DNA from: Takakia lepidozioides
Taxonomy: Eukaryota > Streptophyta > Takakiopsida > Takakiales > Takakiaceae
NCBI GenBank assembly: GCA_030704615.1
Contig: CM060731.1
Coordinates: 56,648,756-56,712,755 of the forward strand
Reading direction: 5' to 3'
Length of the DNA: 64,000 nt
Within the stretch, counting starts at the first letter, position 1, and every line of letters begins with the position of its first letter. This document shows positions 21,797-32,645 of the stretch, piece by piece. The notes beneath the pieces are model-generated. The model saw only the letters and a list, made by a program, of their open reading frames with translations, did not search any database and was not told the origin of the DNA. The position numbers and the translations under genes were made by a program.

Positions 21797-24085
21797 ATGC
21801 TAGGCTATGGTTGGAACTACGGCTGCTCAACTGCACAAGCTTGGATTTCACAGAAATCTCCAAGATCACGAGATCTCAGACAGCGCACAAAGGAGGCCCT
21901 TTGGATAGATGCTTGGTTGAACCCTCGTTGGGTGAAAGCAGAGCTCACTGTAATACTACAAGGTGAAGAACAATGTGAGGATGTGAAGAGATTATGTACG
22001 GCAGGACAACCGGAAGCAGCCCTTCACATGAACCAGCAAGGCATTTCCGCAGTCTCTGATACTTTTGTATGTCTCTTGCGAGATTGCATCAACATGCAAA
22101 AACTAGCTGAGGGAAAAGAGGTGCACGCCCAGATTATCACAAGTGGATTAAAGCCGAACACCTTTTTACTCAACACCCTTGTCAATATGTATGCCAAGTG
22201 CGGAAGTGTGTTGGACGCCCGGCAAGTGTTTGACAGAATGCCTGAACGAGATATTTTTACCTGGAATACAATGATAGCAGGATATGCCAAGCATGGTTAT
22301 TGCAGGGAGGCCATCAAAATGTATGAGCAAATGATACGAGAAGGGATGATCCCCAACAAGGTGACGTTCACTTGCATTCTCAAGGCATGTGCCGGCCTGG
22401 CAGCCCTGCAAACGGGCATCGAGGTACACAAAGACATGATCAAAGCTGTTCCTGTGCCAGATGTCATTCTGGAGACTGCCCTTGTTGACATGTATGCCAA
22501 ATGTGGGGGCATGAAGGATGCATGTGAAGTGTTCAACAATATGACTAAACGGAATGTGGTCTCATGGAATGTCATGCTGACAGGCTATGCTCAGCACGGT
22601 TATGGTATGGAGGCTTTCAAGATGTACAAGCAAATGATACAGGAGGAGGTGACCCGCACCAAAGGCTCATTCATTGGTGTTCTCAATGCATGTGCCAGCC
22701 AAGGAACCCTGGATGAAGGCAAAGAGGTCCATGCTGACATCCGCAAAAGTGGAATTGTGCCTGATATCGTTCTAGAGAATACCCTCGTGAACATGTATGC
22801 CAAATGTGGGAGTGTACTTGATGCACGTCATGTGTTCAACAATATGGCCACACGAGATGTGGTCTCGTGGAATGCAATGATTGCAGGATATTCTCAGCAT
22901 GGATGTGGCAGGGAGGCCATTGAGATGTATGAGCAAATGATACGGAAGGGGGTGAAGCCTGACACAATTACATTTATTTGCATTATCAATGCGTGTGCCA
23001 TCCTAGGAGCCTTGGGAAAGGGCAAGGAGGTCCACTTTGACATCATGAAAGCTGGCATTGTGCAAGATACCATTTTGGAGACTGCCCTTGTCAACATGTA
23101 TGCCACATGCGGGAATATGAAAGATGCACGTCAAGTGTTCAACAATATGGCTGAAAAAGATGTGATCTCCTGGAATGCAATGATCACTGGTTATGGTCAG
23201 CATGGTTTTGGTAGGGAAACTCTGCAATTATTTGCACAAATGCAAGAGGAAGGCTTGAAGCCGGACAGTACCACATTTATATCTCTTCTATCTTCATGCA
23301 GCCATGTGGGCCTAGTGGATGAAGGTTGTCACTACTTTGACTCTATGAGTCAGGAGCATGGTCTCACTCCTACAGTGGAGCACTTTGGCTGCATGGTGGA
23401 CCTTCTTGGCCGTGCAGGGCGATTAGATGAGGCAGAGGACTTTATTAACAAAATGCCAATAGAACCAGGTGCTGTGGTGTGGGGCACCTTGCTTGGTGCC
23501 TGCAGAATTCATGGCAATGTGGAGGTAGCAGAACGTGCAGCAAAATGCCGTCTTCAGTGGGATCCACAGCATGCTCCAACTTATGTGCTGCTCTCAAACA
23601 TCTATGCTGCTGCTGGCAGGTGGGATGACACAGCAAAGGTGAGAAAAATGATGCATGTCAGAGGTGTCAGAAAGGAGCCAGGGCGCAGCTGTATTGAGGT
23701 GGATAAACAAGTGCATACATTCATTGTAGATGACAAGTTTCATCCACAAATTGGGGAAATCCATACTGAGTTGAAGAGGTTGTCTAGGCAGATGAAGGAG
23801 GCTGGGTATGTGCCTGATACTCACTTTGTATTGCATGATATGGAGGAGGAGCAAAAGGAATTCTCTCTCGGCCACCACAGTGAGAAGCTGGCCATTGCTT
23901 TTGGGCTCATCAGCACGCCCGCTGGGCTACCTATCCGCATCATCAAAAACCTTCGGATATGTGGTGACTGCCATGCTGCCACCAAGTTCATCTCGAAGAT
24001 TGCTGGGCGAGCAGTTGTTGTACGAGATGCCTACCGCTTTCACCACTTCCAAGATGGGGTTTGTTCTTGTGGGGATTACTGGTGA
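21797..24085 (+). CDS. PLS-class PPR protein with E and DYW domains (762 aa)
   Basis: Intron-less frame from ATG 21797. After about 75 poorly conserved residues, P-, L- and S-type PPR motifs repeat from about residue 90 to 560 (for example NMYAKCGSVLDARQVFDRMP and WNAMIAGYSQHG). The E region follows (LLGACRIHGNVEVAERAA, LLSNIYAAAGRWDD), then E+ (GRSCIEVDKQVHTF) and PG box (YVPDTHF), then a full DYW domain: HHSEKLAIAFG with the HxE zinc/active-site motif, CGDCH, and C-terminal CSCGDYW. This family binds organellar RNA, one base per motif, and the DYW domain deaminates cytidine to uridine. Site unknown; targeting to plastid or mitochondrion is expected. The start may lie upstream. Confidence 0.95.
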   Translation: MLGYGWNYGCSTAQAWISQKSPRSRDLRQRTKEALWIDAWLNPRWVKAELTVILQGEEQCEDVKRLCTAGQPEAALHMNQQGISAVSDTFVCLLRDCINMQKLAEGKEVHAQIITSGLKPNTFLLNTLVNMYAKCGSVLDARQVFDRMPERDIFTWNTMIAGYAKHGYCREAIKMYEQMIREGMIPNKVTFTCILKACAGLAALQTGIEVHKDMIKAVPVPDVILETALVDMYAKCGGMKDACEVFNNMTKRNVVSWNVMLTGYAQHGYGMEAFKMYKQMIQEEVTRTKGSFIGVLNACASQGTLDEGKEVHADIRKSGIVPDIVLENTLVNMYAKCGSVLDARHVFNNMATRDVVSWNAMIAGYSQHGCGREAIEMYEQMIRKGVKPDTITFICIINACAILGALGKGKEVHFDIMKAGIVQDTILETALVNMYATCGNMKDARQVFNNMAEKDVISWNAMITGYGQHGFGRETLQLFAQMQEEGLKPDSTTFISLLSSCSHVGLVDEGCHYFDSMSQEHGLTPTVEHFGCMVDLLGRAGRLDEAEDFINKMPIEPGAVVWGTLLGACRIHGNVEVAERAAKCRLQWDPQHAPTYVLLSNIYAAAGRWDDTAKVRKMMHVRGVRKEPGRSCIEVDKQVHTFIVDDKFHPQIGEIHTELKRLSRQMKEAGYVPDTHFVLHDMEEEQKEFSLGHHSEKLAIAFGLISTPAGLPIRIIKNLRICGDCHAATKFISKIAGRAVVVRDAYRFHHFQDGVCSCGDYW

Positions 24086-26617
24086 ACCAAGCAACATGGG
24101 CGAAAAGAAAGTGCGCCGCTTCAAAAATGACAGCAGATCTGACCTCTCACTCACACATTATCTTCCACAAGCACGGCTATTAACCCAGCATTCGGGTCAA
24201 AGAATTTCAGTTTATGGCCATTGCAAGGACTGCAGAGGAAGGTGTGTGCGATTTCAAGACACCCTTGACCTGCTTCCATCAGCTCTCTCAATAAACCCTG
24301 AAATCCAACATCTTCTTGCTGTTCATCAATGAAAGAGAAACAGAGAGATTCCTTAGCTTGCTTTACGGCCTATCATCTGTGCAATGTCCTGGGTTTCGGG
24401 AAATTAAACAGCAGGTTCTCAGGCTGTGAGTGATGATTGTGGCTTTCTCCAAGCCCATATAAATCCTATCCCAAGCTCCAAGCGGTACAAACATTTTGAG
24501 TTCACCCCAGACTTTGAAGGGCTGTTTACCAGAGATGTGACACACATTGTTGTGGTCTGTCTGCAGCATGGCAGCACCACAACTGTCAGTCACACAGGGA
24601 GAATATCAGTCTTGAAAGATGTTCACATCGACAGTTCCTTGTGAACATTGGCTCAACCTACATTTGAGGGCATTGTGCGACAACTACATGCCCAATTACA
24701 TTTCTTTGAAGTTTGCATTTTACTGTGAAGCGTCTACATCAATCTGAGACTGGAGGTCTTTGGCCACTCTTGCCTCACTATCTACCTTAGATGAAGGGTA
24801 AGCCTACTGAGGAATATTTGAGGGTGACTGATGTAAGACCTCATCGTCGGCCTCCTCAACTCTCTCTACAGGTCCTGCCTCACCCCCCATCTTTACACTC
24901 TTGCGTCCACCTCCCTAGCTGCTGTTTGTAGAAACTTCCTCACTCTCTCCTTCGAATAATGTTTTGCCTCCCTCACCAAAGAAGTTGCTAACTCTGATTG
25001 CCTGAACCTCGACATCTGTATGCTTTGCTGAGCAGCGTGCATGTCAATCCTCCCAGAGCCAGTTGAACTTCTTTGTGATAAAGCTAAAGTGGAAGGAGGC
25101 ATGGGTGGGATGGAAGATGCAATATTCAATGGTGCTGGGTCATTGGCCATTCCAGACCTCACTAATGTCTCCATGACAAATGTAAGCCCATTTTCTCCTA
25201 GGTCACCTAGGTCAGTTTCTCATAGTTAAAGCACTGTTCCTAGAAAAACTTAATTAATGGTCAATTTAGTTTGCGGGGCAATTCTGTGGCGTTAACTACA
25301 ATTTTCACCAAGGGGGAGGAAATGTTGTTGGGCCTGGATTACATGCAGGGTGCAGGTGCCAGCATAGACTCAGTGTCGAATGTGATGATTTTGTAACATA
25401 AAGGATAGTCGTGCAGAAGGTACCTTCGAATCATGTTCTAATTTCACAGGGACAGGGCTAAGCTCTTAGGCAGTTTAAGTTCCTTTCTCTTTCTTTTCTG
25501 TCTGAGCCGATGTCTTGTGTCTTGTAGCAGTGATGGAATGAACAGTCATTTTCTAATATGTTGTTTGTACTACCTCTCACATCAAATTTCCTATGACCAG
25601 ATTGTTGTTGTGGGATGCCTCATGCAAGTCTCCCTGTCAGGATTTAAGATGTGATGACTCAGTAATTCTGCAGGTACACTGCTTCCCCTTGCAATTTCCA
25701 GACATGCGCTTCTTTGTTAAGCCAGAAGGCTACTCTTGCCATGTTGTGCACCACCGTTTCTTTCGCCATGAGGGTGTGTAGGATAGGAAATGCTCCCTTG
25801 TTCTCACAGGATCGTTGCTCCTGTAGGAAGTCATCTCCAGGGTAATGACCACGTCTCACTCGGTAATACGAAATGAACGTGAAGCACACCATTTTCTGTT
25901 CCCTATTTTGTGTCAAAGATATGCTTGTCGCTATCCAGAGGAGGCTTAATGTTAGTGAGCACAGCAGCGATCCCACCCCTTAACTATTTCCCATGTCTGC
26001 AGGAGTCTGTAGGTCACGAGCATATTGATCTTGATGATAACTTTGTCAATTCGATGTGTGGCAAAGAGGAACAAATGAGTGTGGTCTTACATTCCTGGCT
26101 CATGTATACCGTACATTTCATCAATGGGAGATGTAGGCCCCGAGGCTGAGATGGAAGTGGTGAAGGAGAATGTGGTCCACCCACAGTATTGGCCATTGTG
26201 AAGGTTGATTCCTGTTTCCTATCTCCTGCTTCCCTTTTTAATGGAGAAGAATCCAAATCAGCCTTCAGAAGCATACTAGATTGGATGCTCACAGTTTAAA
26301 TGGCTCGTAAGGTCCATGTGTAACATATCTCAAAGGTCTTTGTCTAAACATAATTTCCGTCACATTTGAATGTAGTTTCTCTTGATGAAGATGACTTATT
26401 CTGTTATGTGCATGGTACCTCCAATAGATTTGGACCCTGGTCCCAATGTCTTTGGCTGACCAGACTGGGTACCTGGGTTTTCAAGTCTCAATGGAAAGAA
26501 ATGTCACTAGGTAACACAGTTACCCAAGTCCGTTACAAACTGCGCACCTCCAAACCAAACAGTATTGAGGTTTAGGCACACATTCTGGCTGACTTCTTTC
26601 TTAACTTCGCATTGGAT
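24086..26617. other. Intergenic; no clear gene
   Basis: Short frames only. A minus-strand frame at 24893-25174 (SRFRQSELATSLVREAKHYS) looks protein-like but has no recognisable domain or neighbouring exons. Confidence 0.4.
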
Positions 26618-27120
26618 TCAGGTTTGAGTAGTTGGGGAAATATTCCCTTTTATATAATAAATACGTCCCTTCAAAAAGTTGGGAGTTGGTGAATGCATTA
26701 GCTCTAGAATTACTACGGTTATCCGAGTAGCAAGGTAGCATCTAAGAAAGTATAACTGATTTAATGAGCTATTCGTAGTTTCATAGTACAAAATAGTTAA
26801 CACTTACACATGTGTCTCTTTTGGAAGTGATTTTTGTGTGCTACCAAGTCAAGTTAGGTCATGGGAGGTGTGTTGTGAAACTGCCTTTGCTGGAAAAGTT
26901 CTGCCACAAAATATTGGACCTCTTTTTACCTTGCACTTGGAAATACTCCTGCTACAAAGTATGTAAAGCAGATTATTCCAACCATCACACTTTCTTGCTA
27001 GAGTGAGTTGTGATTCAAAGGCACAAGTGCACACCGCACACACTGCTTTCATCACTGATAATACTTTCGAGTAAGTAAGAGCTGCGCACAAAAAGGTTGA
27101 TGCAGCAGAGGAAGCTCCCT
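26618..27120. repeat. Duplicated segment, copy 1 (contains an 18S rRNA gene fragment)
   Basis: About 500 bp matching 31578-32105 along most of its length with many substitutions and small indels; both start GTTTGRGTAGTTGGGGAAA and end near GATGCAGCAGAGGAAG. Shared blocks outside the rRNA part include GCTACCAAGTCAAGT and CCTGCTACAAAGTATGTAAA. It lies between the two PPR genes. Confidence 0.8.
26633..26815 (-). pseudogene. 18S rRNA gene 5' fragment, copy 1
   Basis: The minus strand reads CTCATTAAATCAGTTATA, then GCTACTCGGATAACCGTAGT and AATTCTAGAGCTAAT, then GAAGGGACGTATTTATTA and ATAAAAGG. These are the conserved 5' region of eukaryotic 18S rRNA, roughly nucleotides 50-220. Several differences from the conserved sequence and the absence of the rest of the gene show it is a relic, not a working rRNA gene. 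Confidence 0.9.
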
Positions 27121-28551
27121 CTCCTCACCTTGAATACTTTGTGAGTGCTAAAGTGCCACTGTCATGCCCGCATACTTCGTAACAATTGTCCGCAAGAAGC
27201 AAAACATCGACTCTGCAACTGATAAGCCACAGTAAGCAAGGAGTTCTCCCCTCCATTCGCAATTTCCTTCTGCTGCTCATGCAACACATACGATCTCTCC
27301 TCACTGAAGCCGTGCCAATTTTGTTGGATGCGCCAATTTTTGTCTCCATTGTCTATGTTTTCGGACATCCAGGACACATTTTAGTAATACTCGTACCCAG
27401 CAATCTTAGCAAACTAGACTCAAACTTTGCATGTTTCGTCACCAACCTTTCTTCTAATTACCGAGACCTCAATGTCCTTGGCACAATGATAAAAATTCTC
27501 CTTGACATCAGAGACATACCTTGCAAGCAGTTGGAAGAAAGAGAAGGAAAGATGCATGCCTGGTAAGCAGCCAAGACCCGGACAAAATGGGCAGTGATTG
27601 AGGGATGGGCAGATGATGACTGCAAGTCAGAATGTGTTGCTTTTGGTAGCTTTCAAAATGCAGCTCGAATGCTTTTGAGACTACAATCTCTTTGCAAACC
27701 TAATATCGTGTATGCATTTTCGTCTCAAGTCCTCCATGTAGAGCAGGCCCGTACCCACCAGCTTTGTCCTCACCGTGCAACTGAATTGCCGCAGGCAGCC
27801 ATAGCCGTCGCCATTATTCTGTCCTGTGATAGGAAGTCAATGTGAGTGCTTCCCGCATCGCCCCACGGAATGTGATTTGTGTGTTCTGGTCCTTGATCCT
27901 TGGTGTATGGTCTGTCATTGCAGTAGTTGATGCAGTTTTGAGTATGTGAGTGCTTGTAGCTGATGATGTGGTGGAGGGGGAACGGGATGCGAAGGCCTAA
28001 GAGGAAGGGAGGAAGAATGAAAGAAAGGAGATATATGAGTATTTCGTGTTTGTTGTTTTGGATTCCTTTGTGTTCTGCAATTCGGTTTCTGGTTTCAAAC
28101 TTCTGCGGTGGTCTTCCGTAGGTGCATTTAGGTCATGGAGGATTCGGAGTATAGGACACGGGTGAGACCTCAAAATCCTGGCGATTTCAAATACTTCTTC
28201 AGTGACGTTTCATGGGTTTCCAGCGGCAGGCCTGCAGTATTCGGTATGTTCCATTGTCATCCCCCTCTCAATTCTTCGCAGACTAGAACAAGCATGGGCT
28301 GCAGTTACTTGCAAAAGTCTAGTTGCTACTATGTAGTAACAATCCTGTACCTGAGATGAAATTATGTTGAAGTGTCTACATTGTTTAGCAGATGTGTAAG
28401 CAGTACTAGTTGAGGGTTGGCTCCTTGAATATTCTGAACCTCCAACTTGAAGGCGCCATGCAGGGTGGTGGGACTTCACCTGTGGAGTCAGACTCAGTTG
28501 TTTGTTCGGCAACAGAGTGGAGGGAATGGCATTGGCCTTGGAATATCCCCC
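27121..28551. other. Intergenic and presumed 5' region of the second PPR gene
   Basis: A minus-strand stretch at 27377-27165 (NWRIQQNWHGFSEERSYVLH) looks like coding sequence but has no start, no domain and no partner exons. Nothing else stands out. Confidence 0.4.
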
Positions 28552-31044
28552 ATGAAGAGTGTTTCAAATCACGGGCAGAGAGAAAATGGAAGGTGGGAGG
28601 GAGTAAATGAGGACCTGTGGAGCGTTATGCCTACACAGTGTACTGAGGGACGATTGAAGGATCCAGTGCATATTTTGGATCTCATGGATCAAGGAGGCAT
28701 CCAGGCACACTTGGACACCTACATTCATCTCTTGCAAGGGTGTACCAAGTTGAAGTCCCTGGCACATGGCAAGCAAGTTCATTCCCACATCATCAAAAAT
28801 GGATTTGAGACGGCATTCTTACTAGGGAACGCCCTTATCAACATGTATGCCAAGTGTGGGAGTATGGTGGACGCTCTCCAAGTGTTCGACAGAATGGTGA
28901 AACGAGATGTGGTCTCATGGACTGCAATGATTGCAGGATTTGCTCAGCAAGGGCTAAGTGAAGAGACCTTTCATTTTTTTCTACAAATGGAACAGGAAGG
29001 TGTGAAGCCAAACAGAGTCACCTTCCTCAGCATCCTTAATGCATGTGCTAGCCCAGCAGCTCTGGACCATGGCAAGTGGGTCCATGCCCGGATCATCAAA
29101 GCTGGATTTGAGTCAGATGTCCGTGTGGGCAATGCCCTTGTCAGCATGTATTGCAAGTGCGGCAGTTTGGCAGATGCACGACAAATGTTTAAGAAAATGC
29201 CTATTCAAGATGTTGTCTCATGGACAGCAATAATTGCAGGATCTGCCCAACTTGGTCATGATGAGGAAGCTTTCCAACTCTTCCAGCAAATGCAAGAAAA
29301 AGAGGTGAAGCCAAACCGGGTCACCTTCATGAGCATCCTGAATGCATGTGCTAGCCCAGAAGCTATTGCACAGGGGAAGCAGGTCCATACCAGCATCATC
29401 CAAGCTGGATTTGCATCAGATAATTGTGTAGGCAATGCCCTTGTCAGCATGTATGTTAAGTGTGGAAAGGTGGAGGATGCACAGCAAGTGTTTGACAAAA
29501 TGCAAAATAGAGATGTAATCTCGTGGACCACAATGATTGCAGGATTTGCTGAGCATGGTCGTGGTGAGGAGGCTTGGGATCTCTTTCAACAAATGCAACA
29601 AGTAGGCGTGAAGCCAAACAGGGTCACTTTCATGAGCATCCTCAATGCATGTGCCAGCCCAGAAACTCTACAACAGGGCAAGGGGGTCCATATTCACATC
29701 ATCAAAGCTGGATATGAATCAGATGTCCGTGTCGCCAATGCTCTGGTCAGCATGTATGTTAGGTGTGGGAGTATTATGGATGCTTACCAAGTGTTCAACA
29801 AAATGCTGAAACGAGATGTGGTCTCTTGGACTGCAATAATCACAGGATATACTCAGCTAGGTCAAAGTGAAGAGGTATTTGGACTCTTTCAGAAGATGCA
29901 AGGAGAAGGCATGAAGCCTGACAAGGTCACTTTTATTAGCATCCTCAATGCATGCGCCTGTCCCACAGCTCTGGAACAGGGCAAGTGGGTGCATGCCCAG
30001 GCCATGAAAGTTGGATTTGAGGCAGATACCTGTGTGGGGACTGCCCTTGTCAAGATGTATTGCAAGTGTGGAAGTGTGGTGGATGCACGCCAAGTGTTTG
30101 ACAAGATGCACATGCGAGATGTACTCTCATGGACTGCTATGATTGCAGGATATGCTCAACATGGGTTTGGGAAGGAAGCCCTTCAAGTCTTTGCACAAAT
30201 GCAAGTTGAAGGAGTGAAGCCAAACAAGGTCACCTTTGTTGCTGTATTGTCTGCATGCAGCCATGCGGGTCTAGTGGATGAAGGCCATCACTTCTTTCAT
30301 TCTATGACTCAAGATCATGGCGTCACACCAACAGTAGAGCACTATGGCTGCATGGTTGACCTTCTTGGTCGTGCAGGGCACTTGGTTGAGGCAGAGGATT
30401 TAATCAGCAAATTGCCATTCAAACCAGGTGTTTCAATGTGGGGGGCCTTGCTTGGTGCCTGCAGAATACATGGAAATGTGGATCTAGCTAAACGAGCTGC
30501 AGAACGTGCTCTACAGTTGGAACCAGAAAATGCCGGAGTGTATGCACTGCTATCAAACATCTATGCCACGGCTGGCAGATGGGACGATCGAGCAGAAGTG
30601 CGAAAACAAATGGAAGACAGAAGTCTGAAAAAGGAGGCAGGCCGCAGCTGGATTGAGGTCGAGAACATTGCACATTCATTTGTTTCAGGAGATAGATCAC
30701 ACCCTCAAACAGAAGAGATTTATGGGGAGTTGGAGGGTTTGAATAGGCAGATGAAGGAGGCAGGATATGTGCCAGACACACGATTTCTGTTGCATGATGT
30801 GGGTGATTGGCAGAAGGAACTGACTCTCTGCCATCATAGCGAAAAGCTTGCCATTGCTTTTGGGCTGATCAGCACACCCCCTGGGACCCCTATCCGCATC
30901 TTCAAGAACCTTCGGGTGTGTGGCGACTGCCACAACGCCAGCAAGATCATCTCCAAGATTGTTGGGCGAGAAATAATTGCGAGGGACTCAAAGCGATATC
31001 ATTACTTTCAGAATGGTGTGTGTTCTTGTGGTGATTATTGGTGA
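28552..31044 (+). CDS. PLS-class PPR protein with E and DYW domains (about 830 aa)
   Basis: Intron-less. ATG 28552 is the first Met in frame; the frame is open upstream from 28447. Regular PPR repeats run from about residue 65 to 620, with very uniform L motifs (TFMSILNACASPE appears repeatedly) and VDALQVFDRMVKRDVVSWTA-type S/P pairs. Then E (LLGACRIHGNVDLAKRAAE), E+ (GRSWIEVENIAHSF), PG box (YVPDTRF) and DYW domain with HHSEKLAIAFG, VCGDCH and terminal CSCGDYW. Predicted organellar C-to-U RNA editing factor. It is similar to, but longer than, the PPR gene 4.5 kb upstream on the same strand. The uniform repeats suggest recent internal duplication. Confidence 0.95.
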   Translation: MKSVSNHGQRENGRWEGVNEDLWSVMPTQCTEGRLKDPVHILDLMDQGGIQAHLDTYIHLLQGCTKLKSLAHGKQVHSHIIKNGFETAFLLGNALINMYAKCGSMVDALQVFDRMVKRDVVSWTAMIAGFAQQGLSEETFHFFLQMEQEGVKPNRVTFLSILNACASPAALDHGKWVHARIIKAGFESDVRVGNALVSMYCKCGSLADARQMFKKMPIQDVVSWTAIIAGSAQLGHDEEAFQLFQQMQEKEVKPNRVTFMSILNACASPEAIAQGKQVHTSIIQAGFASDNCVGNALVSMYVKCGKVEDAQQVFDKMQNRDVISWTTMIAGFAEHGRGEEAWDLFQQMQQVGVKPNRVTFMSILNACASPETLQQGKGVHIHIIKAGYESDVRVANALVSMYVRCGSIMDAYQVFNKMLKRDVVSWTAIITGYTQLGQSEEVFGLFQKMQGEGMKPDKVTFISILNACACPTALEQGKWVHAQAMKVGFEADTCVGTALVKMYCKCGSVVDARQVFDKMHMRDVLSWTAMIAGYAQHGFGKEALQVFAQMQVEGVKPNKVTFVAVLSACSHAGLVDEGHHFFHSMTQDHGVTPTVEHYGCMVDLLGRAGHLVEAEDLISKLPFKPGVSMWGALLGACRIHGNVDLAKRAAERALQLEPENAGVYALLSNIYATAGRWDDRAEVRKQMEDRSLKKEAGRSWIEVENIAHSFVSGDRSHPQTEEIYGELEGLNRQMKEAGYVPDTRFLLHDVGDWQKELTLCHHSEKLAIAFGLISTPPGTPIRIFKNLRVCGDCHNASKIISKIVGREIIARDSKRYHYFQNGVCSCGDYW

Positions 31045-31577
31045 TAGTAAGTGAACAAGTGACATCATGAGCTTTCATGTCTCAAAGAGCCATCACAACA
31101 TGTGTCAAAAGTATTCTCTTTCCACCCCCAAAAAGGTGACTGCTATGTCCTTAAGACTGTAGCTACATTGGGTTGCATCTTCCCACCTTCTGTCTGTGTC
31201 TCTCCTTCCACCAGGCAAACATCTGGGCAAGGTAGAGTTTGAGTAGCACTGGTGGAGGTGTTTTCTAGCATGATGTCAATTGAGCTCTTTAATCAACACC
31301 CAGTTTCCTCTAATTGGATTGCCATGAGCTGTGCTCAAGGGTCATGGCAGCTTCAGGCTGAGATTCTGTACTGAGGGGGGTGGAAACTAGAAACCCCAAG
31401 GTGGGAGGGTTGGTATCCCAAGGGGACTATTCATTGAGGGTTATGGCTAACACTCGCAGGAAGGCAATGAGTATGTCCAAAGGGGAAGGTTGCCTTTCCG
31501 TTAAAAGAAGTCAGTCCACCTTGGAAGAAGGCAACCTGTACAGCCAATTGGTGGGCATGATGGTCAGGTAGCAAACA
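31045..31577. other. 3' flank of PPR gene, no feature seen
   Basis: About 530 bases with short frames only; presumably 3' UTR and intergenic DNA. Confidence 0.5.
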
Positions 31578-32105
31578 GTTTGGGTAGTTGGGGAAACATG
31601 GATGGGAAAGCCCGCATGGGCCTTTTATCTATTAAGTACGTCCCTTTCCAAAAGACGGGAGGTGGTGCATGTATTACGTTTATCGGAGTAGCAAGGTACC
31701 ATTAAAGAAACTATAACTGATTTAATGAGCCATTCACAGTTTCACAGTACAAAAGAGTTTATACCTTGCACATGCATTGTCTCTCTTTTGGAAGTGATCT
31801 TAGTATAGACTTCGACCATGCGGCATACATGAACTGAATGATACTGGGCTACCAAGTCAAGTGTGAAACTGCGTTTGCTGGAGAAGTCCTGCCACAAAAT
31901 ATTGGGACTCTCTCTATATTGCACTTCGAAATATTTCCTGCTACTCTTGGGCTACAAAGTATGTAAAGCAGATCATTGCAACTGGCGTCATGCTTTCCTG
32001 TCGAGAGTGAGTTGTGGATCAAAAGCACAAGTGCACACGACTGCTTTCATCCCGAAGTTATTGCGAGCTGCGGACGAAAAGGTCGATGCAGCAGAGGAAG
32101 TTTCA
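31578..32105. repeat. Duplicated segment, copy 2 (contains an 18S rRNA gene fragment)
   Basis: Partner of 26618-27120. It has about 50 bases not in copy 1 (CTTCGACCATGCGGCATACA region) and lacks a few others. It starts about 530 bp after the stop of the second PPR gene. Confidence 0.8.
31597..31785 (-). pseudogene. 18S rRNA gene 5' fragment, copy 2
   Basis: The minus strand reads ACTGTGAAACTG, GAATGGCTCATTAAATCAGT and TATAGTTTCTTTAATGGTAC, then GGAAAGGGACGTACTTAATA and ATAAAAGGCCCATGCGGGC. It is longer at the 3' side than copy 1 and closer there to the conserved 18S sequence, but lacks the AATTCTAGAGCTAAT block. The two copies have therefore decayed independently. Confidence 0.9.
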
Positions 32106-32645
32106 TGGTGCGGGTCCCGCCCCATCTATCCACTTATCCACATGTTTGCCAAGCGTGTGGCTAGCGTAGGCTCTGCGGCCCCGTTTGAGGCTCCAATGGC
32201 AGCCATCCACAAGTGCACGGGGCAGGAGTCAAGACTGGAGCCGTGAAAATCCTGAGCGTTACATGAAACGAGGAATCGGACAAAGTTCCGACTCTCTCGT
32301 GAAACAGAGAATGGTAATATGTCGCTTCTTTCTTGTTTCTTTGTGGGCGATGCGCAGTTGGCTGAAAAGAGACAATCACAGTTCCACATGACAGTGAAGA
32401 AACAAAATAGGAATATGAATGTGAGAAGATGGAAAGACAGAGGAAGTGCATGATTAGCTCTTGTGCCCGAGTAGTGTGTGTGTGTTACAGAGTTGGAGAT
32501 GGTACTCACTCCCCACAGGCCCCTTCTCTCCTCGGGTAGATACATAGACCATATTTCGCCAACCAGGGTTAAGGTGGGTTTCAAGCATTTCTAGGAAGTG
32601 CCAATAAAAGTAGGCCAGTTCTGCAGCAGGCCGCGCCCTGGTTTG
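32106..32645. other. Intergenic, presumed promoter of the Nudix-like gene
   Basis: No frame or motif of note between the duplicated segment and the next start codon. Confidence 0.4.

Noticed and set aside
26633-26815. Functional 18S rRNA gene
   Set aside because: Only about 180 of 1800 bases are present, with many changes; no ITS, 5.8S or 26S nearby.
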